Assembly (NCBI GenBank): GCA_023053545.1
Contig: JAKZAN010000001.1
Location: 10,932,565-10,996,564, forward strand
Length of the DNA stretch: 64,000 bases
Direction of reading: 5' to 3'
Source: Lepidurus packardi
Lineage: Eukaryota; Arthropoda; Branchiopoda; Notostraca; Triopsidae
Position numbers and translations under genes: made by a program. Below the pieces are notes generated by a model, which saw only the letters and a program-made list of their open reading frames with translations, searched no databases and was not told where the DNA came from. Positions 13,613 through 25,869 of this stretch are shown one piece after another. Position 1 is the stretch's first letter, and every line of letters starts with the position of its first letter.

Positions 13613-15739
13613 AATAAATAAAAAGAACTCGTTTTTCTTTTTATAAACCTATGTAAAGACTTTGTCACTCCGCGCGTGACTAGCCCTATACAGTAAAAAA
13701 AAGAAAGGTAATAGACGTAATCTCTAGTTTTGATAGATAATTAGTTAACCATAAAGAAAAGGGTGTGGGCTAAGCCAAGTTTATTAATAGTACAGTTGGG
13801 GTATATCTTATTTCGTGCACCTTCATGGCCTCATAGAGGTGCACTAGATTCCCAGCCAAGCGACTTTTTTAATTTTATTTTTTGAAAGGAACTGATGGGT
13901 AGTGAAGCTTGAACAGCGTAAGGAGAGAGAGACTACTTTTAAGGGGTTCCCTGAAAGAAAAATCAGTCCAGATTCAGTCGAGAGAAACGAAATTAGTTTA
14001 ATTTCTAGAACGAGCTGTCCCCCCAACCCCCCAAAAGGAAAATAAGCGCAATCTTTGTTTCTGTTTCAAGGTGTAGGAAACGTAGCAAGGGTATTAACTT
14101 TTTTTGGGAAGGGTACTCTCTGATTCCTTATGGGAAGCGTGGAGTTATGGAGTATGAGAAAATGAGTTCGCAGTTGGCTTTTTTTTTTGGCAGCAGGCGA
14201 GAATATTAGGCGAGAACCTTTTTATGTATACCTAATATTTATCAGGTAAAAAGTGCCGCCAAAAAGGTTCCAATGTGCGAGAGCCAGCTGTCGCGCGCGC
14301 GGGAAAGCGAGAAGAGTAGCGCAGAGCAAAGTATGCAAGCTGAAAATCTAGGCCCCTCGCGCCGTCTCACCCCCAAAAGAAATAGGGGAAAAGGTCTGGT
14401 GTTCTCTACGCCAGAATGGCAGGAAAAACCGGAGCAAAGAGGAGAAATAAGTAGATTTCTGCCGCCGTGCTAATCCATCTTCCTGCCGCACTTCCTAATC
14501 GATTCCCTGAATTTACGGTCTTTGAATAAAAAAATAAATTGTAGGCAAGATTCAGCGTAGCTTTGTTTCAAACAGCTTTTTTGTATTTTTCTTTCATAAA
14601 AAAAAGATAAAATAAAAAAATGCAATGAAACTGGAGCGCACACACGCGAACCCAAGACGTGATCTATGGCGTTTTAATCTGGGGAGCCATTATTATAGCA
14701 TAGCTTTTTTAGGTGGAGTCAAACTTAGCAAAAGAGGCTATATAATCTTCTAATAAAATTTATCTTTTTTCTTTCCTTCAACTTCAACGCCTTCTTTGAT
14801 AATGCCGGCCAGCTCAAGCAGAAACCAGCGTCAACGGCCTAATTGTGTACTCGGGTTTTTTAGTTAACTTAGGTAACATCAAAAGCACTTTTTACGGGGG
14901 TTTTCTTTACCATGGCGTGCCTTATGTGCGAAGCTCTATATTTTATATGGGAAAAATTGATTCTGGTACTTTATACAAGCCTTTCTTTTCTTTTTTGAAT
15001 AAAAAGAGGTTAGATCTGTCGCTTTGCGGATTTACCTTATGTGCAAGAAGAAAAAAGAAGTAAATACTAAAAAAAAAGGTTAAAACGAGGTAGATTCCTG
15101 TGAGGAGGTGGAAAAAGTACCTCTTTTTAAGATCCCGGTCCGTGGGAAGAAAAAAAATCTGAATTCTGTTTCGGTTTTCGGTGCCAAAGACGTCTTCCTT
15201 TGGGAAACCTCAGCTTTTATGTATATGTACCTGCGGTACCTGACGCCTTGCTGTAATGTGTGTGTACGTATGCATGTATGGATGTGGTTTCTTGTTCAGG
15301 GGGAGGAGGTTTACAGCCCATGGCCTGTTGTATGCTTGAAATGTCTGCGGTCATGTCAGGACAAGGCCTGGGTTATAATCATAGGCATTTTACCTTCATT
15401 AAGCACATAGTCTAGTCTCTCACTAAGAGACGGACAAGGGATAGAGAGCTTTTCAAACTTTTGGGCACACAAATCTTCATTGAACAAGCTGAAAATGCAC
15501 CCCTGTTATTCCTTTAGAAAGGCAAATGGAAAAGCGTTTTGCGTGTCCTTTTTAATGAGGAATGGATGGCAGCGACCTGATAGCAGGCTTGGCTTAGCTT
15601 TTCGGTAAGTCACCTCGCGCTCTCATTATGCTTTATGCATAAGTACGGTGGCATCGCCTAGCTTCCTCTGGGTATACTTGTCGTGACCCCTTAGTACCTC
15701 CCAGTACCGGATTGTTCCACCGAGAAGCGCGTTTACACA
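13613..15739. other. Noncoding stretch between repeat B copies
   Basis: No gene recognised. Open frames up to about 100 codons have no domain features. Confidence 0.4.
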
Positions 15740-15905
15740 CACAGGTAACGCGCTGGGACTCGAAAATTTCATTGTTAAAACAGTGTAAGTGCACTGCTGG
15801 GACTTGGACAATTTCACTGTTAAAACAACGAACGCTTGGAAGTTCATGCCCTGTATAGCGCACGCTTAGAGCTTCTGCGCGGGGTTTGGCTTAAACCAAC
15901 ACTAA
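15740..15905 (-). repeat. Dispersed repeat B, inverted copy
   Basis: The reverse complement reproduces unit 1 of 13335-13480 in order (GGTTTAAGCC, GCAGAAGCTCTA, GGAACTTCCAAGCGTTCGTTG, then AATGAAATTTTC.GAGTCCCA). Has an extra internal sub-unit with a second GTGAAATT. Confidence 0.85.
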
Positions 15906-18324
15906 TGCTATTCTAAATAGTCTCTTGTTGAATAGACTTACTTTTGCTGATGTTGTGTGTGCTTGGCGACCACTTTTCGACGAATCATGAAGCGTAATTG
16001 CTGTACCGTGAGGGTTTTTAGTAATAGTAGGTCCATCCAGTGAGTGATTGGAAAGGGGGGAGTCTTGTTGTAAAGCTGACCTTAACGAAAAATAAACAAA
16101 GGAAATTAAAAGAAAGACCGTTTTTAGGACTTTTTTTCTTAAGATGTGTGGTTATGTGAGACGTTAGACGCAGAAATACGAAAACGTGCTTGTGAGACGT
16201 TGATACGCAAAATAAAGAAAAAGCGCGAAAAAGGGTAAAAACTAGAAAGCGGTGTGGTCGGTTTTATTAAAGCCAGAGCGTAGCAATATGATAATGAAGT
16301 GCGTACAAGGCATGAAGGTGCGTTCTAACACAGCTACTTTGTATACATAAGTGGCCATGGCATAATGAGTTCCTTTTTAATTTTTTTTTATGTTTTATTA
16401 TTCCGACTTGGCTCCCTAATGCGCACCACAACGCTCTTATAACCCCACGTCGACCTGCCAGGGAGAGCCCCAGCACCTGTCGTCTTTGCATATGTTTTCC
16501 TCGGCAGGGCCGAAACTCGGAAACAAGCCTAGCTGGCGCGAAAGGGTGAAAAGTAAAAAAAAAAAAAAAAAACTTTTGTATGCATATAGCCCCCCTTACA
16601 TGGGTCCAATGTGCCCAGAGGACACGCGTTAAACAAATTAGTTGCAGTCATTTACATCCCTTTAAATAGCATCAGATTTCCAGCACGGTAATGTGCTGCG
16701 GAACTGCGGGAGGAAGTCATAATTTGTGTTGCGATTAAAATAATGAGCCTTGAGCCCTGGGTTTTCAGTTGGTTGGTGTGTGTCAAGCCTGCTAACAATG
16801 GTCCGGCTCTTTTGGCGCCAGGTCAAGTGTTGCAAATTTGGATATGGTTCCTAGAACTGACCAATGCGAGAGCTTTACCTCATATTTCACGATTTTTTAG
16901 ATGGGGAAGGAGAAACTCCCTTTGCGTTTCCGTTCGTTGCATGAAGGGATTTATGAGTTCAGATGAAGGATTTTTCTTTTTTTTACGTTCATATTGGTTT
17001 AATTTGAAACAGAATGCGCGGGTGGGTTGTGCCTGTTCTGGTTCCACATGGCTCCTTTTACCTTCGTTTTAGTATTCCGAGTCAGCCAGTCAAATATCTC
17101 GGTTTTTATTATTTTTTTATTCCGAGTTTTTATAGGTTAATATATGCTTAAACCCAAAGCTTGTATAGAGCTTCCTGTACACCTTATTTAGGTGGGATAA
17201 GCGTTTGTTAACATTTTAGAACAAATTCTTGGGCTTGAGACCAATTTTTTTGTCCTTTTCTGGCTGAGTAATTGCTCTAATGTGACGCGAGGGTCAGTGG
17301 GGCGCTTTGTTTGATTATTACTGTAAAAGACACGAGAAAGAAAAGAAAAAGAGGCTGGCTAGAACAGCGTACGATAAGATAGGATAGGAGGTTTGAATTT
17401 CTTCAGTGACTGGGCCAGAAATTATGAAGGTCGCACGGAAGAAGCGCAGATCCGGTAGTTAATAATCACACTATAGACGTTGCGAAGTTAAAAGTTAATA
17501 GCGCCAGGTCGGTTCTGCTCCTCGTCAGGGAGGCTTTTTTCTGTTTTCCGGATAAAGCCAAAGCCATTAAAACGACGCTCAGCTTTTCTTATTATGTGAA
17601 GTTATGTCGGTTTTTCGGGGATTTTTGTAGTGAACGTCTGCATTTGATGTGTTTTATACCTGAACGATAAAAAAGCAACGAATTAATAGTGTTCCCTGCT
17701 GCGCTTGAATCTTGCTCATGGATTGGTGACAATGCCATCGGGTGTGACGAATGCATGACAATGAGCACAGTGGCTCTTTGCGTGGCAAGTCAGCCATTGC
17801 TGGCTGAGGAAACTGTCATGTAGAGTATCAAACCAGAAAGTAGAAAATTCCTGTCTCCCACGTGCTAGACACAAGTACCTATATATATGTATGTACACAT
17901 TGTCTATAGGCTCGAGACGCCTCCTTTTTCTGTTGATTGTAAAGCAAGGAAGTTCTCATTGAGGTGGATTCCGGGAAGGTGTGGTTTGGTCATGCTTTAA
18001 TCGGATTCCAACTCTAATTTATACCTCCCCAAGCTTCAGTGCGTTGCCTTACGTACTTTGACGCAGAATTTTTTTTTAAATAGACACCGACAATAAAACA
18101 CATTTTTTTTGACATAGTTATGTTTCTTCTTCAAAAGAGAACGAGTTGTTTCTTATTACCGCGTTTTGCCTTGATTGCATGGGAATATTTTCAAATACAC
18201 GTCGCAGAGGAAGTAAATTAAGAATAAAAAAAACGCTTATTGTTCCTCCTTGACAAAACAAGAGAGCTGGTTGAAGGAGTAATGAAGTCATTGCAGGTTA
18301 GCCGATTGGAAACGCTGTGCTTAG
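15906..18324. other. Noncoding stretch
   Basis: A-run near 16556-16572. No gene recognised. Confidence 0.4.
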
Positions 18325-18640
18325 GCTCTTAAGCCAAATCAAGATTATATTTCGTTGTGCGATTGTACAGCAATGAAATTTGGCGAGCTTAGGAACGGGC
18401 CGAGGACGGCGAACGAATCTGCCTGCTTGGGTCGGCAGGCCCGCTTACCAGACGGGAACATTCATTCTTGGGCAACAGTGAATTTTCCCGTTGCCGTTCT
18501 CTCGGCTAGGTAGGACTTGAATTCATTCTTGTCAACAATAAAATCACGGGCATTTAACAAATATTCCAATTCATTAGTTTATTCTTCACACAAAACATCC
18601 TTTCCATATCTAGTACCGAACATGTAATAACAAGGAAGAA
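18325..18640 (+). repeat. Dispersed repeat A, copy 2
   Basis: Highly similar to copy 1 from GATTGTACAGCAATGAAATT to the terminal CTAGTACCGAACATG. The 5' portion seen in copies 1 and 3 is absent or too diverged to recognise. Contains CAACAGTGAA at 18473-18482. Confidence 0.8.
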
Positions 18641-19636
18641 AGAGTATTAAAACGCCAAACCTTGGAAATATACGTATATATGTTAAGATGTTAAGCGCTG
18701 GTATGAGCCGACCTTCCCATTGGAAGTCATGAAGATGATTTGCGATGTGTAGCATTTTGGCAAAAGCCACAATGGGACCGCCACACGCAACCCAAAGCGT
18801 CGTATTACATTTGGCTGCGGGTACTTAAACGTCCCTATTTCTGTTTTTCTTTTTGGTGTTCGGTGTTTACGTGGCTAAAGTTCCTAATTGACCATCATTA
18901 TGGTCGGAAGGTCTTGCACACACTTTGCAGACAACTACATTACATACATGTACATATGTATGGATGACAGGAAACTGAAGGACATTGAAATTTCCCAGTT
19001 TCTTTTTTTAAATTTTATTTTAAATCAAGTATACGTGGTTGGGTTTCGAGCTGAATTCTGAATTATGCAATGGTGTAAGTTGGATCATTAGGAAGAGCAG
19101 AAACATGAAAATTGGGCGGATTATGCTAACGAGTTTCTGGTCAATAAAAAGTGCGGGTGAGCAATCTTTCTTTGAAACTTAGGCACGTTTTCGGCTTTCC
19201 CGAGATGATGATGAAGAAGAGAAGAAATTTAACAAGCAAAAGCCATCAAGGGGCTTTGGCATCCTGTTTGTCTCATTAACTTGGCGCTCCGTACTCTTTG
19301 ATGGGGAAAGGCATTTGAATATCAGGCGTCGCAATCTGCATACGCCCCAAGTCATCCATACTAATGGGGTTAAGCTTATTAGAACCTGGCCGATCTTCTA
19401 CCACCTATTTTCTTTTCTTTCAACTTAATTTCTACTTAGTTTCGCACATACAGAGAAGTGTATATTGTTTGGCATTTTTTATTATATTTTTTTCAATTAG
19501 CGGACGTGGCCAAATTTATTTATTTGTCAATCATTTATATGACTTAGTCTAAGAAGCGTCTTTTTGAAGAATTTTCCGTGTTTTCAGCTTCACTTAGTAG
19601 CGAATTGGGAGATGGATGTAGATAAGGACAGGAGGT
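18641..19636. other. Noncoding stretch between repeat A copies 2 and 3
   Basis: Short AT tracts only. No gene recognised. Confidence 0.4.
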
Positions 19637-19925
19637 GGACACCCAAATTCGGTGCTGGCTGGGGAAAACGGTTGGAAATCACTCACGATTTATATAAAAA
19701 AAAAGACTATTTTTCGTTGTGTGAAGGTACTACAACAAAGAAATTTTGCGAACTTGTCAAACACCGACTAGCGGTTATCGAGGACGGAGGCCGAATGTGC
19801 GGTTAGCGAGGTTGGCTTACCGGACGGGCACATTTCACTGTTGCCCAAGAATGAATTATGTAGGGCTTAAATTTATACACGAAAAATAGACTTTCCGTAT
19901 CTGGTACGGAACAGGAGGTATGTAC
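19637..19925 (+). repeat. Dispersed repeat A, copy 3 (diverged)
   Basis: Matches copy 1 at both ends (GGACACCCAAATTCGG.GCTGGCTGGGG; terminal CTGGTACGGAACAG), with central deletions. Carries TTCACTGTTG at 19834-19843. A frame of 80 codons at 19564-19806 overlaps it and is judged fortuitous. Confidence 0.75.
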
Positions 19926-20888
19926 AGTATTGAGTAAGTGTTGGCATATCTTTGTCGCTGGATCAGCCAGGATGTGAGGAAGAGAGTAGGCAAACGGTTA
20001 GGTTAGCGGTGTCGGCGGATTTCATTAACGGACGAGTTCAAAAAGTCAACAAATTGGAAAGAGACTTCCCAACACGGTCTTCCAATAACATTACGCCTGG
20101 GTCCCTAAACTTCCTTCTTCCCTCTGTATCTCTCTGGCTCACTCGTTCGCTTCAAGAGCAAGCCACAAAAGATGTTCTTCAATTTCTGTTTGATTGTCTG
20201 GTCCGTTTGGCCTCCCGAAAACCTATCGAAGGTTTCTCATAGAGCAGTTTTAGGAAAACCCTTTTTTTAGCCCCTGGTTGTATAGTCATGTGCTATGGTT
20301 CGAGCAGAACCGCAGGACCAAACAAAAAAGAAAAATCGGAGCAGAAGCTGGAAAACGTGTTTGTCTAGGTTGTAACACCGTATATGGGAGAATCGTGTTG
20401 GGGGAGAGACTCGGATCCCGGTGGTGATTTGGCGGCTATCCGGAATAGTACTATAAGACATGATTTCTTTATGATCTATTGTAAAAGAAGGGCTATGTTG
20501 GATATGCACAGTGCTATACACAGTATAGACAGTTGTATATACTGTACACAGTTCCGTAGCGTCCCGTCATTTTCATTGTTGCTGTCGTTGGACGCGGCGG
20601 CCACCCGAATACCAAAGTCCCTTATTCCTATCAACCAGCAGACGGTATAAAATACTCTAAGAGCGTGGCTTGTAAGAAAAGAATCGATGCTCTAGAGAAA
20701 AGTCTGTAAATGTTGTGCCTTCTTTAAAGCGAGAAAGAAAGCACGCAATTGCATAGAAACGACCTATGGCGTTGAACGAAGGCTTTTTGATAAGGGGGAG
20801 GCGCATTTAGGGTTGTCAACTCCCCGCGGAAGTCGTTTTAGAGCAGGATTGTGCGCATGGGGTTTGCATTTTCAATGAGCTTTTAAAT

Positions 20889-20923
<35 letters not shown>

Positions 20924-21734
20924 GGAATAAACGGCCCCTGGCTGGCACGCATGCATGGAGAAGGGGGGGGGGGGAGGCTGGAACAAAAAAAAAAAGAAAA
21001 AAAGGCCAGTGAGCCCGTAGCGGGACTGGTCCGTTTATTGATTTAAATCGTGAATCCCGGTGCCGGATCTGAGACGCGGTTGCCCAGCCAATCCCGCCCC
21101 AAGTTGTGGCTTTCAAAAAAAGAAAAAACTATGCTCCCGGCCACACCCACCTATTCTGCGTATAGAAAGGGACGCCATGCCGTTCTGTGCATGACAACGA
21201 AGGCGGGGGCATAGCAGCGTCGCCAGAGGAACCTTCCTTTGCAAGACGCCTGCGATTTAAAAAAAAATTAATATGCCTCCCTCAGGAAGGATGGAACAAC
21301 CAAATAAAGTGGCCATCTTCTTATTCTTGTTCTTTGAACAAGAAATAAAAAAAAATTAAAGCTTCTCCTTGCCTGAAATGAGAAAGAAGGAGAGAAAGAG
21401 AGCCGCGGCGTGATCCCGCCAAGATCCGCATTTTAGACTAGTAGCATCTCTTTTGGGCCGTCCCTGGAGGAAATGTTACTTTATATGACAGGGATTTGGG
21501 ATGGAGACGCAAGGCCTTCGTCCGCGCCAAGGAAAATGAGATTCTTTCGAGAGCTCAGTAATTCACCCGAACCTATAACATTTTTTTTCCTTTTCTTGGA
21601 GGCCGTACTTCTGTTTGTGTGTGTATGTGTTATGTAAGAAAAGATAAATTTCCTGGAGGCTTTTTTTGTTACGTAAAAAAATTCAAAAATTATATTAAAG
21701 ATGTTTTGTGGAAATTAGATTCTACTTTTTGGTG
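19926..21734. other. Noncoding stretch
   Basis: Contains a 28-nt A-run (20894-20921) and a G-run near 20964-20973. An 8-bp inverted repeat ACAGTATA/TATACTGT lies at 20520-20545. A 96-codon frame at 19952-20242 has no family features. Confidence 0.4.
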
Positions 21735-22335
21735 ATTTCAAGACAGACGTTACCGTCTTGGACGTAGACGCAAGGACGACGGTGTACCCGACTGAAGGAC
21801 TGCGAACTCCTAACCTAGTCCTAACCTTGTGACGTTCTTTTTAAACACTTTCGAATGTCGTTGGCGCGTTACCAGTGAGCAGAGACTTCCTAAACTCGAA
21901 ATTATATCGGTCCCTTAACCGATTATGGACCTGGAGTCCTTGTGTCGGGGTCCGACGTTGCCAACTAGCCTAGCCTAGTCCTTAAGTCGGGTACACCGTA
22001 CTCCTAGTGTCGAGCCGTTCTTGTGTCGCGTTGCCACTGTCCCCATCCCGACTTAAGGAGTGGCAATGCGACATAAGAATTTACATTCAGATTGATCCAA
22101 TGTAACTAGGGTCGACTATAGTCTATTTCACTATAGCAAAATCTATATCATCTTCGCATGATACTAAGGTCCACTTCCCTAGTTATTCCATAGGAAATTC
22201 GCCTTTAGTGACATTTGATTTTCCGTAAAGATGAATTTGGACTACAAACCCCTAACCTAGTGCTTAAGTCGGGGTTCGTAGTTCCCGTGTCAAGTCGTCC
22301 TTGTGTCGCGTTGCCAGTGTCTTCCGCAGAACATT
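21735..22335 (-). repeat. Dispersed repeat C, copy 2 plus internal sub-repeats
   Basis: About 21735-21965 is an inverted copy of 530-745. The rest, to about 22335, contains at least two further partial units built from CTTAAGTCGGG and TTGTGTCGCGTTGCCA(C/G)TGTC (ends near 22041 and 22322). The internal sub-repeat structure suggests a nested or tandemly expanded element. No ORF of note. Confidence 0.7.
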
Positions 22336-23098
22336 GGACATGGAAAGGCGAAAAAGCCAGAGAGAGAAAAAGCAATGCGAAGCACAAGAAAGAAAGGCGA
22401 AGGTGGTATGGTCATAGTGTATATATAGGTGGGAAGAAGACTAAGGAGAAACCCAAGCAAGCGTTTGGCCATTTGGCCCCGATAAGGTGGGAAACCTGTC
22501 GCCTTTAACGACCATCAGATTGATGGTTGCTGGTTATTTGAAACGCCAAAAGCTCGGAGACTGTAGGATGCCTCTTTTTTTACTTGTATTTTTTTTATTT
22601 TTTTTGGGGGGGTAGGGGGGGCAGAGAAAAAGTACAACACACTCTCAGTTGCCTTGCTCAAGTATAATGGTACATTAGGACATTTCCCGTTGCCTCTACT
22701 TTACAAGAAGCGGAAAGTCCAAGACCTGGTATTGCTTCTCGCCACCCCCTTTATTTATTACAAAGTCTTCTCTTTAATTTCTTCTTTTTTTCCTTCTTTT
22801 TCTTTCTTTGGTTTCCGAACCACGTCCAGAATGACTCTTAACTGAATGTTAGTGGGTTCGTTTGTGTTGTGCATTAGGTAAAACATTAGCTGCGTGCTTG
22901 GTGTCCGTCAAGTTTTCTTTTGCGTTTTTCGATAGTAGAGCCAGAGACTTTTGGGACTCAATATAGTGAGGGCTGTAGAGTATACATTACAATACAAGGC
23001 CAGGCCATAAGAAAACCCCAACTCGATTTTCGTAAATTGGACGAATTAAGGAAACTCGCCCAATAGACGTATGGCATGTTAATTGACCATCTCAACGT

Positions 23099-23133
<35 letters not shown>

Positions 23134-24660
23134 AGTTTTTCGTTCGCTTGAGGGAGTTGATAGAGCTGAACCAAACTCGGGCGAGATCCAGGAGGGGTAC
23201 GGGGCAAAATGGACGTTAATTGCATACATTACAGTCCCCGCGTCGTGTTGTGTATTTGGCGTCGCGGGAGAGCAAAAAGGGCCAAAAAAAAGAATGGAAA
23301 CGGGAGGGGGGAAATTTCCTAAAAAAAAAAATTAAAAAATTGGTGTTTGTATATATGTGTTGTGCGTAAAATGCGATATAGATTAAAGGTGGTCCGAACT
23401 TTTGGCAACATATTGGCCCTTCTCGGGCCTACCTAGGAACCGGCATGATCGGGGTTGGGGTGGTGAAGGAATGAAGGAAAGGCGTCCTGCTGGGCCCAAC
23501 TCGATCTTCCTGCGTTCAAAAAAAATAAGCCAGCACTCTTAACTTCTCCGGACGCAAACACTTGCTACCTTTAGGAAAGAATTATAGGGATGCCTACTAC
23601 TGTGCATGCCAGAATTAACTTCCGCTATGGGTTTTACAAGATGCGGCCACCTTAGCCGTTTTTACAACCCCCCCCCCCCCTAGAGCTAGCTTGTCGGAAG
23701 CAAGTTCTACTTGAAGCCAATTATAATCTTGAGAGGGAAATATAATTCAGTTTTTGCAAAGAAATAGCATTGCCTTAGAAAATCGAGCCAAGAAATCTAC
23801 TTTCTAGTGCTTTACTGCTTACGCTAATGCGTTAAAGTAGTAGTTAAGCTACTAAATGAAAGAAATGTCGGGAATAACAAGCTAACATTAATTTCTAAGG
23901 TCAGATACATAACAGTATTCATCTACCTTCACTGTTTTTTTTAGAATATGTGCGAAATATGGCGTTAAAACAGTAAACTGGTAACGAGCTGACCTAAATC
24001 GCGTCCTAGCACCTCTGTGACGTCATGGCGATGATCTGTTGAAGGCCAGAAAACGCAATGAACAGCTTCTAAAGAGGGAAAAAAGCAGAAACTCAAGTTT
24101 ATTATTCTTAAAATAATTGTAAACGACAAGCCTTAATCTAAATTCGTGGTTTTTGGTGGATATGCGTGATTGTATTTGGTTAATAACAAGTTTAGCGCCA
24201 TAACGAGGACAGTACAATAGGTGTGCAAAATGGCACTGAGAAATAGAGGGGAAAAGATCGTTTCCTGGACGGCACAATGGGAAGCAATACGAAGAACTAT
24301 GTGCAAAGTGATTGCTGAAGATGTAGAAACAATAGTCTAGCCTATTCAAATAAGGATTTTTATTTTATTTTTTTAGCGGGGAGCTGAAAGCGAAAGCTAT
24401 GATGTTTTGTTTTATGCTCTGGGTGCGCTTCATTATGGGTCTTTCATCACGCTGAAGGGGCGGCTGTGTAAGACGCTAAGTGCTACTCGAAAAAGGTATA
24501 CGAGAGCCCGCCAGAAATTACGCCAAGAAAAATAAAAAATAAAGTTATAAAAAATACCGCATAGGAAGCATAGACCACAGCTTCTGTGTGCCATTTATTT
24601 TTGCTTAGTTTAGAATTGGTAGTTTAGTTGTTGACCGTTTAAGCTTCTTATGATTTGTTA
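22336..24660. other. Noncoding stretch with poly(T)
   Basis: A 28-nt T-run lies at 23103-23130 and a C-run near 23671-23680. A 108-codon minus frame at 24349-24023 shows no domain. No gene recognised. Confidence 0.4.
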
Positions 24661-24958
24661 GTGGAGTTGAGTACATCAACAATGAAAATCTTCAGAGGTC
24701 CTTTAAGCTCTTTCAAAAGGAGGTCCCTAAACTGCACTAGTCAGGCGTGCGAACGTTTTCTGTGTTGTGCGGATGGACGGGGTGGGAGTAAGGAGGTGAG
24801 GTGGATATTAATGGGAGACAGCAACAATGAAAGTCTTGATGGGTCTTTAAGGGCTTTAAAAAGGAGGTCCCTAAACTGCACTAGTGCGAACGTTCTCTGG
24901 TAGTGCGGATACGGGGAGGGGGGAGAGGGTGGGAGTGAGGTGGACATTAATAGGAGCG
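24661..24958 (+). repeat. Tandem duplication, unit about 145 bp, two copies
   Basis: Units at about 24674-24815 and 24820-24955 share CAACAATGAAA (24677 and 24822), AGGAGGTCCCTAAACTGCAC, GCGAACGTT and GTGAGGTGGA.ATTAAT in order. The first unit carries extra sequence between blocks. Confidence 0.85.
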
Positions 24959-25869
24959 GGAAGTTGAAATGTGTACCCGTTTGGACTGCCATGGTAAGGT
25001 GTGAGGTCTTGTCCTAACGGCTTGAATGGGCGTGTAATGAAGCGCCGCTGCTGCAGTCTTTGTTGTATGTGCAGGCAGGCCATAGAAGACGTTGATCACA
25101 GTGCACTGCAAGAGAGAGTCCGACAAATTTTAGCGTGCCAACTTCGCATCTTGCACCAACAAACACAGTGCTATAGGTCCCCAGGTGCTGTGTGATTCCA
25201 GGAGTCGGATTCATTCTTTCACCCCCCCCCCCCCACAAAAAATATAAAAGGCCAAAAAGGTAGTAGAAAATTCATCCCCACCAGAAAAGACAAAAAATCT
25301 TAAAATACGAGGCTAAATGCATGTGTAATCATAGGAAACAATGTAAGTCCCCGCTTATTCATTCACGACAAAAGCCGCGCTTCTTATCCGTCCAAAGTAC
25401 CCATTTTTTATTTGTACTATTTTTATTTTTATATTTTTTTTTGTTCCCTACCAACAAGAAGGTGCAAACCCCCCTTTTTTATTGCATGAGTTGAGTTGGC
25501 ACAGACACTTTTTAATTTCTGAGCTGTAAGCCATCAGATGATACAAATGGTCCGTTTCAAAACGTCGGAAAAAGGCAACTCGGTAAGTTGTTTTGTCCCA
25601 GGAGCGCTAGGGGCTATGCAATTTATCTGGACTGCCTTCCCCACAGCAAAGTCAGAAGGCATAATTTGGGGGCGAATAGAGATTATTCATTTTTGGTGTC
25701 AACAACAGCTTCTCTTCTTTTTAAATTTTTTCCTCATTTTTTTGCGTCTTGAGAAAAGTCATGAACTCTCAATTTACCCAAGTTGGAAACCCCAGTGGGG
25801 TAAAAAAAAAGGAACAATTGAAAGCCGAAGAATAGAAAAATGGCATCCTTTTTGTTCGATCTCCTAATG
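24959..25869. other. Noncoding stretch
   Basis: C-run near 25221-25234. No gene recognised. Confidence 0.4.

Noticed and set aside
19952-20242. 96-codon frame just after repeat A copy 3
   Set aside because: No recognisable domain, and it lies in repeat-rich DNA. Could not be distinguished from chance.
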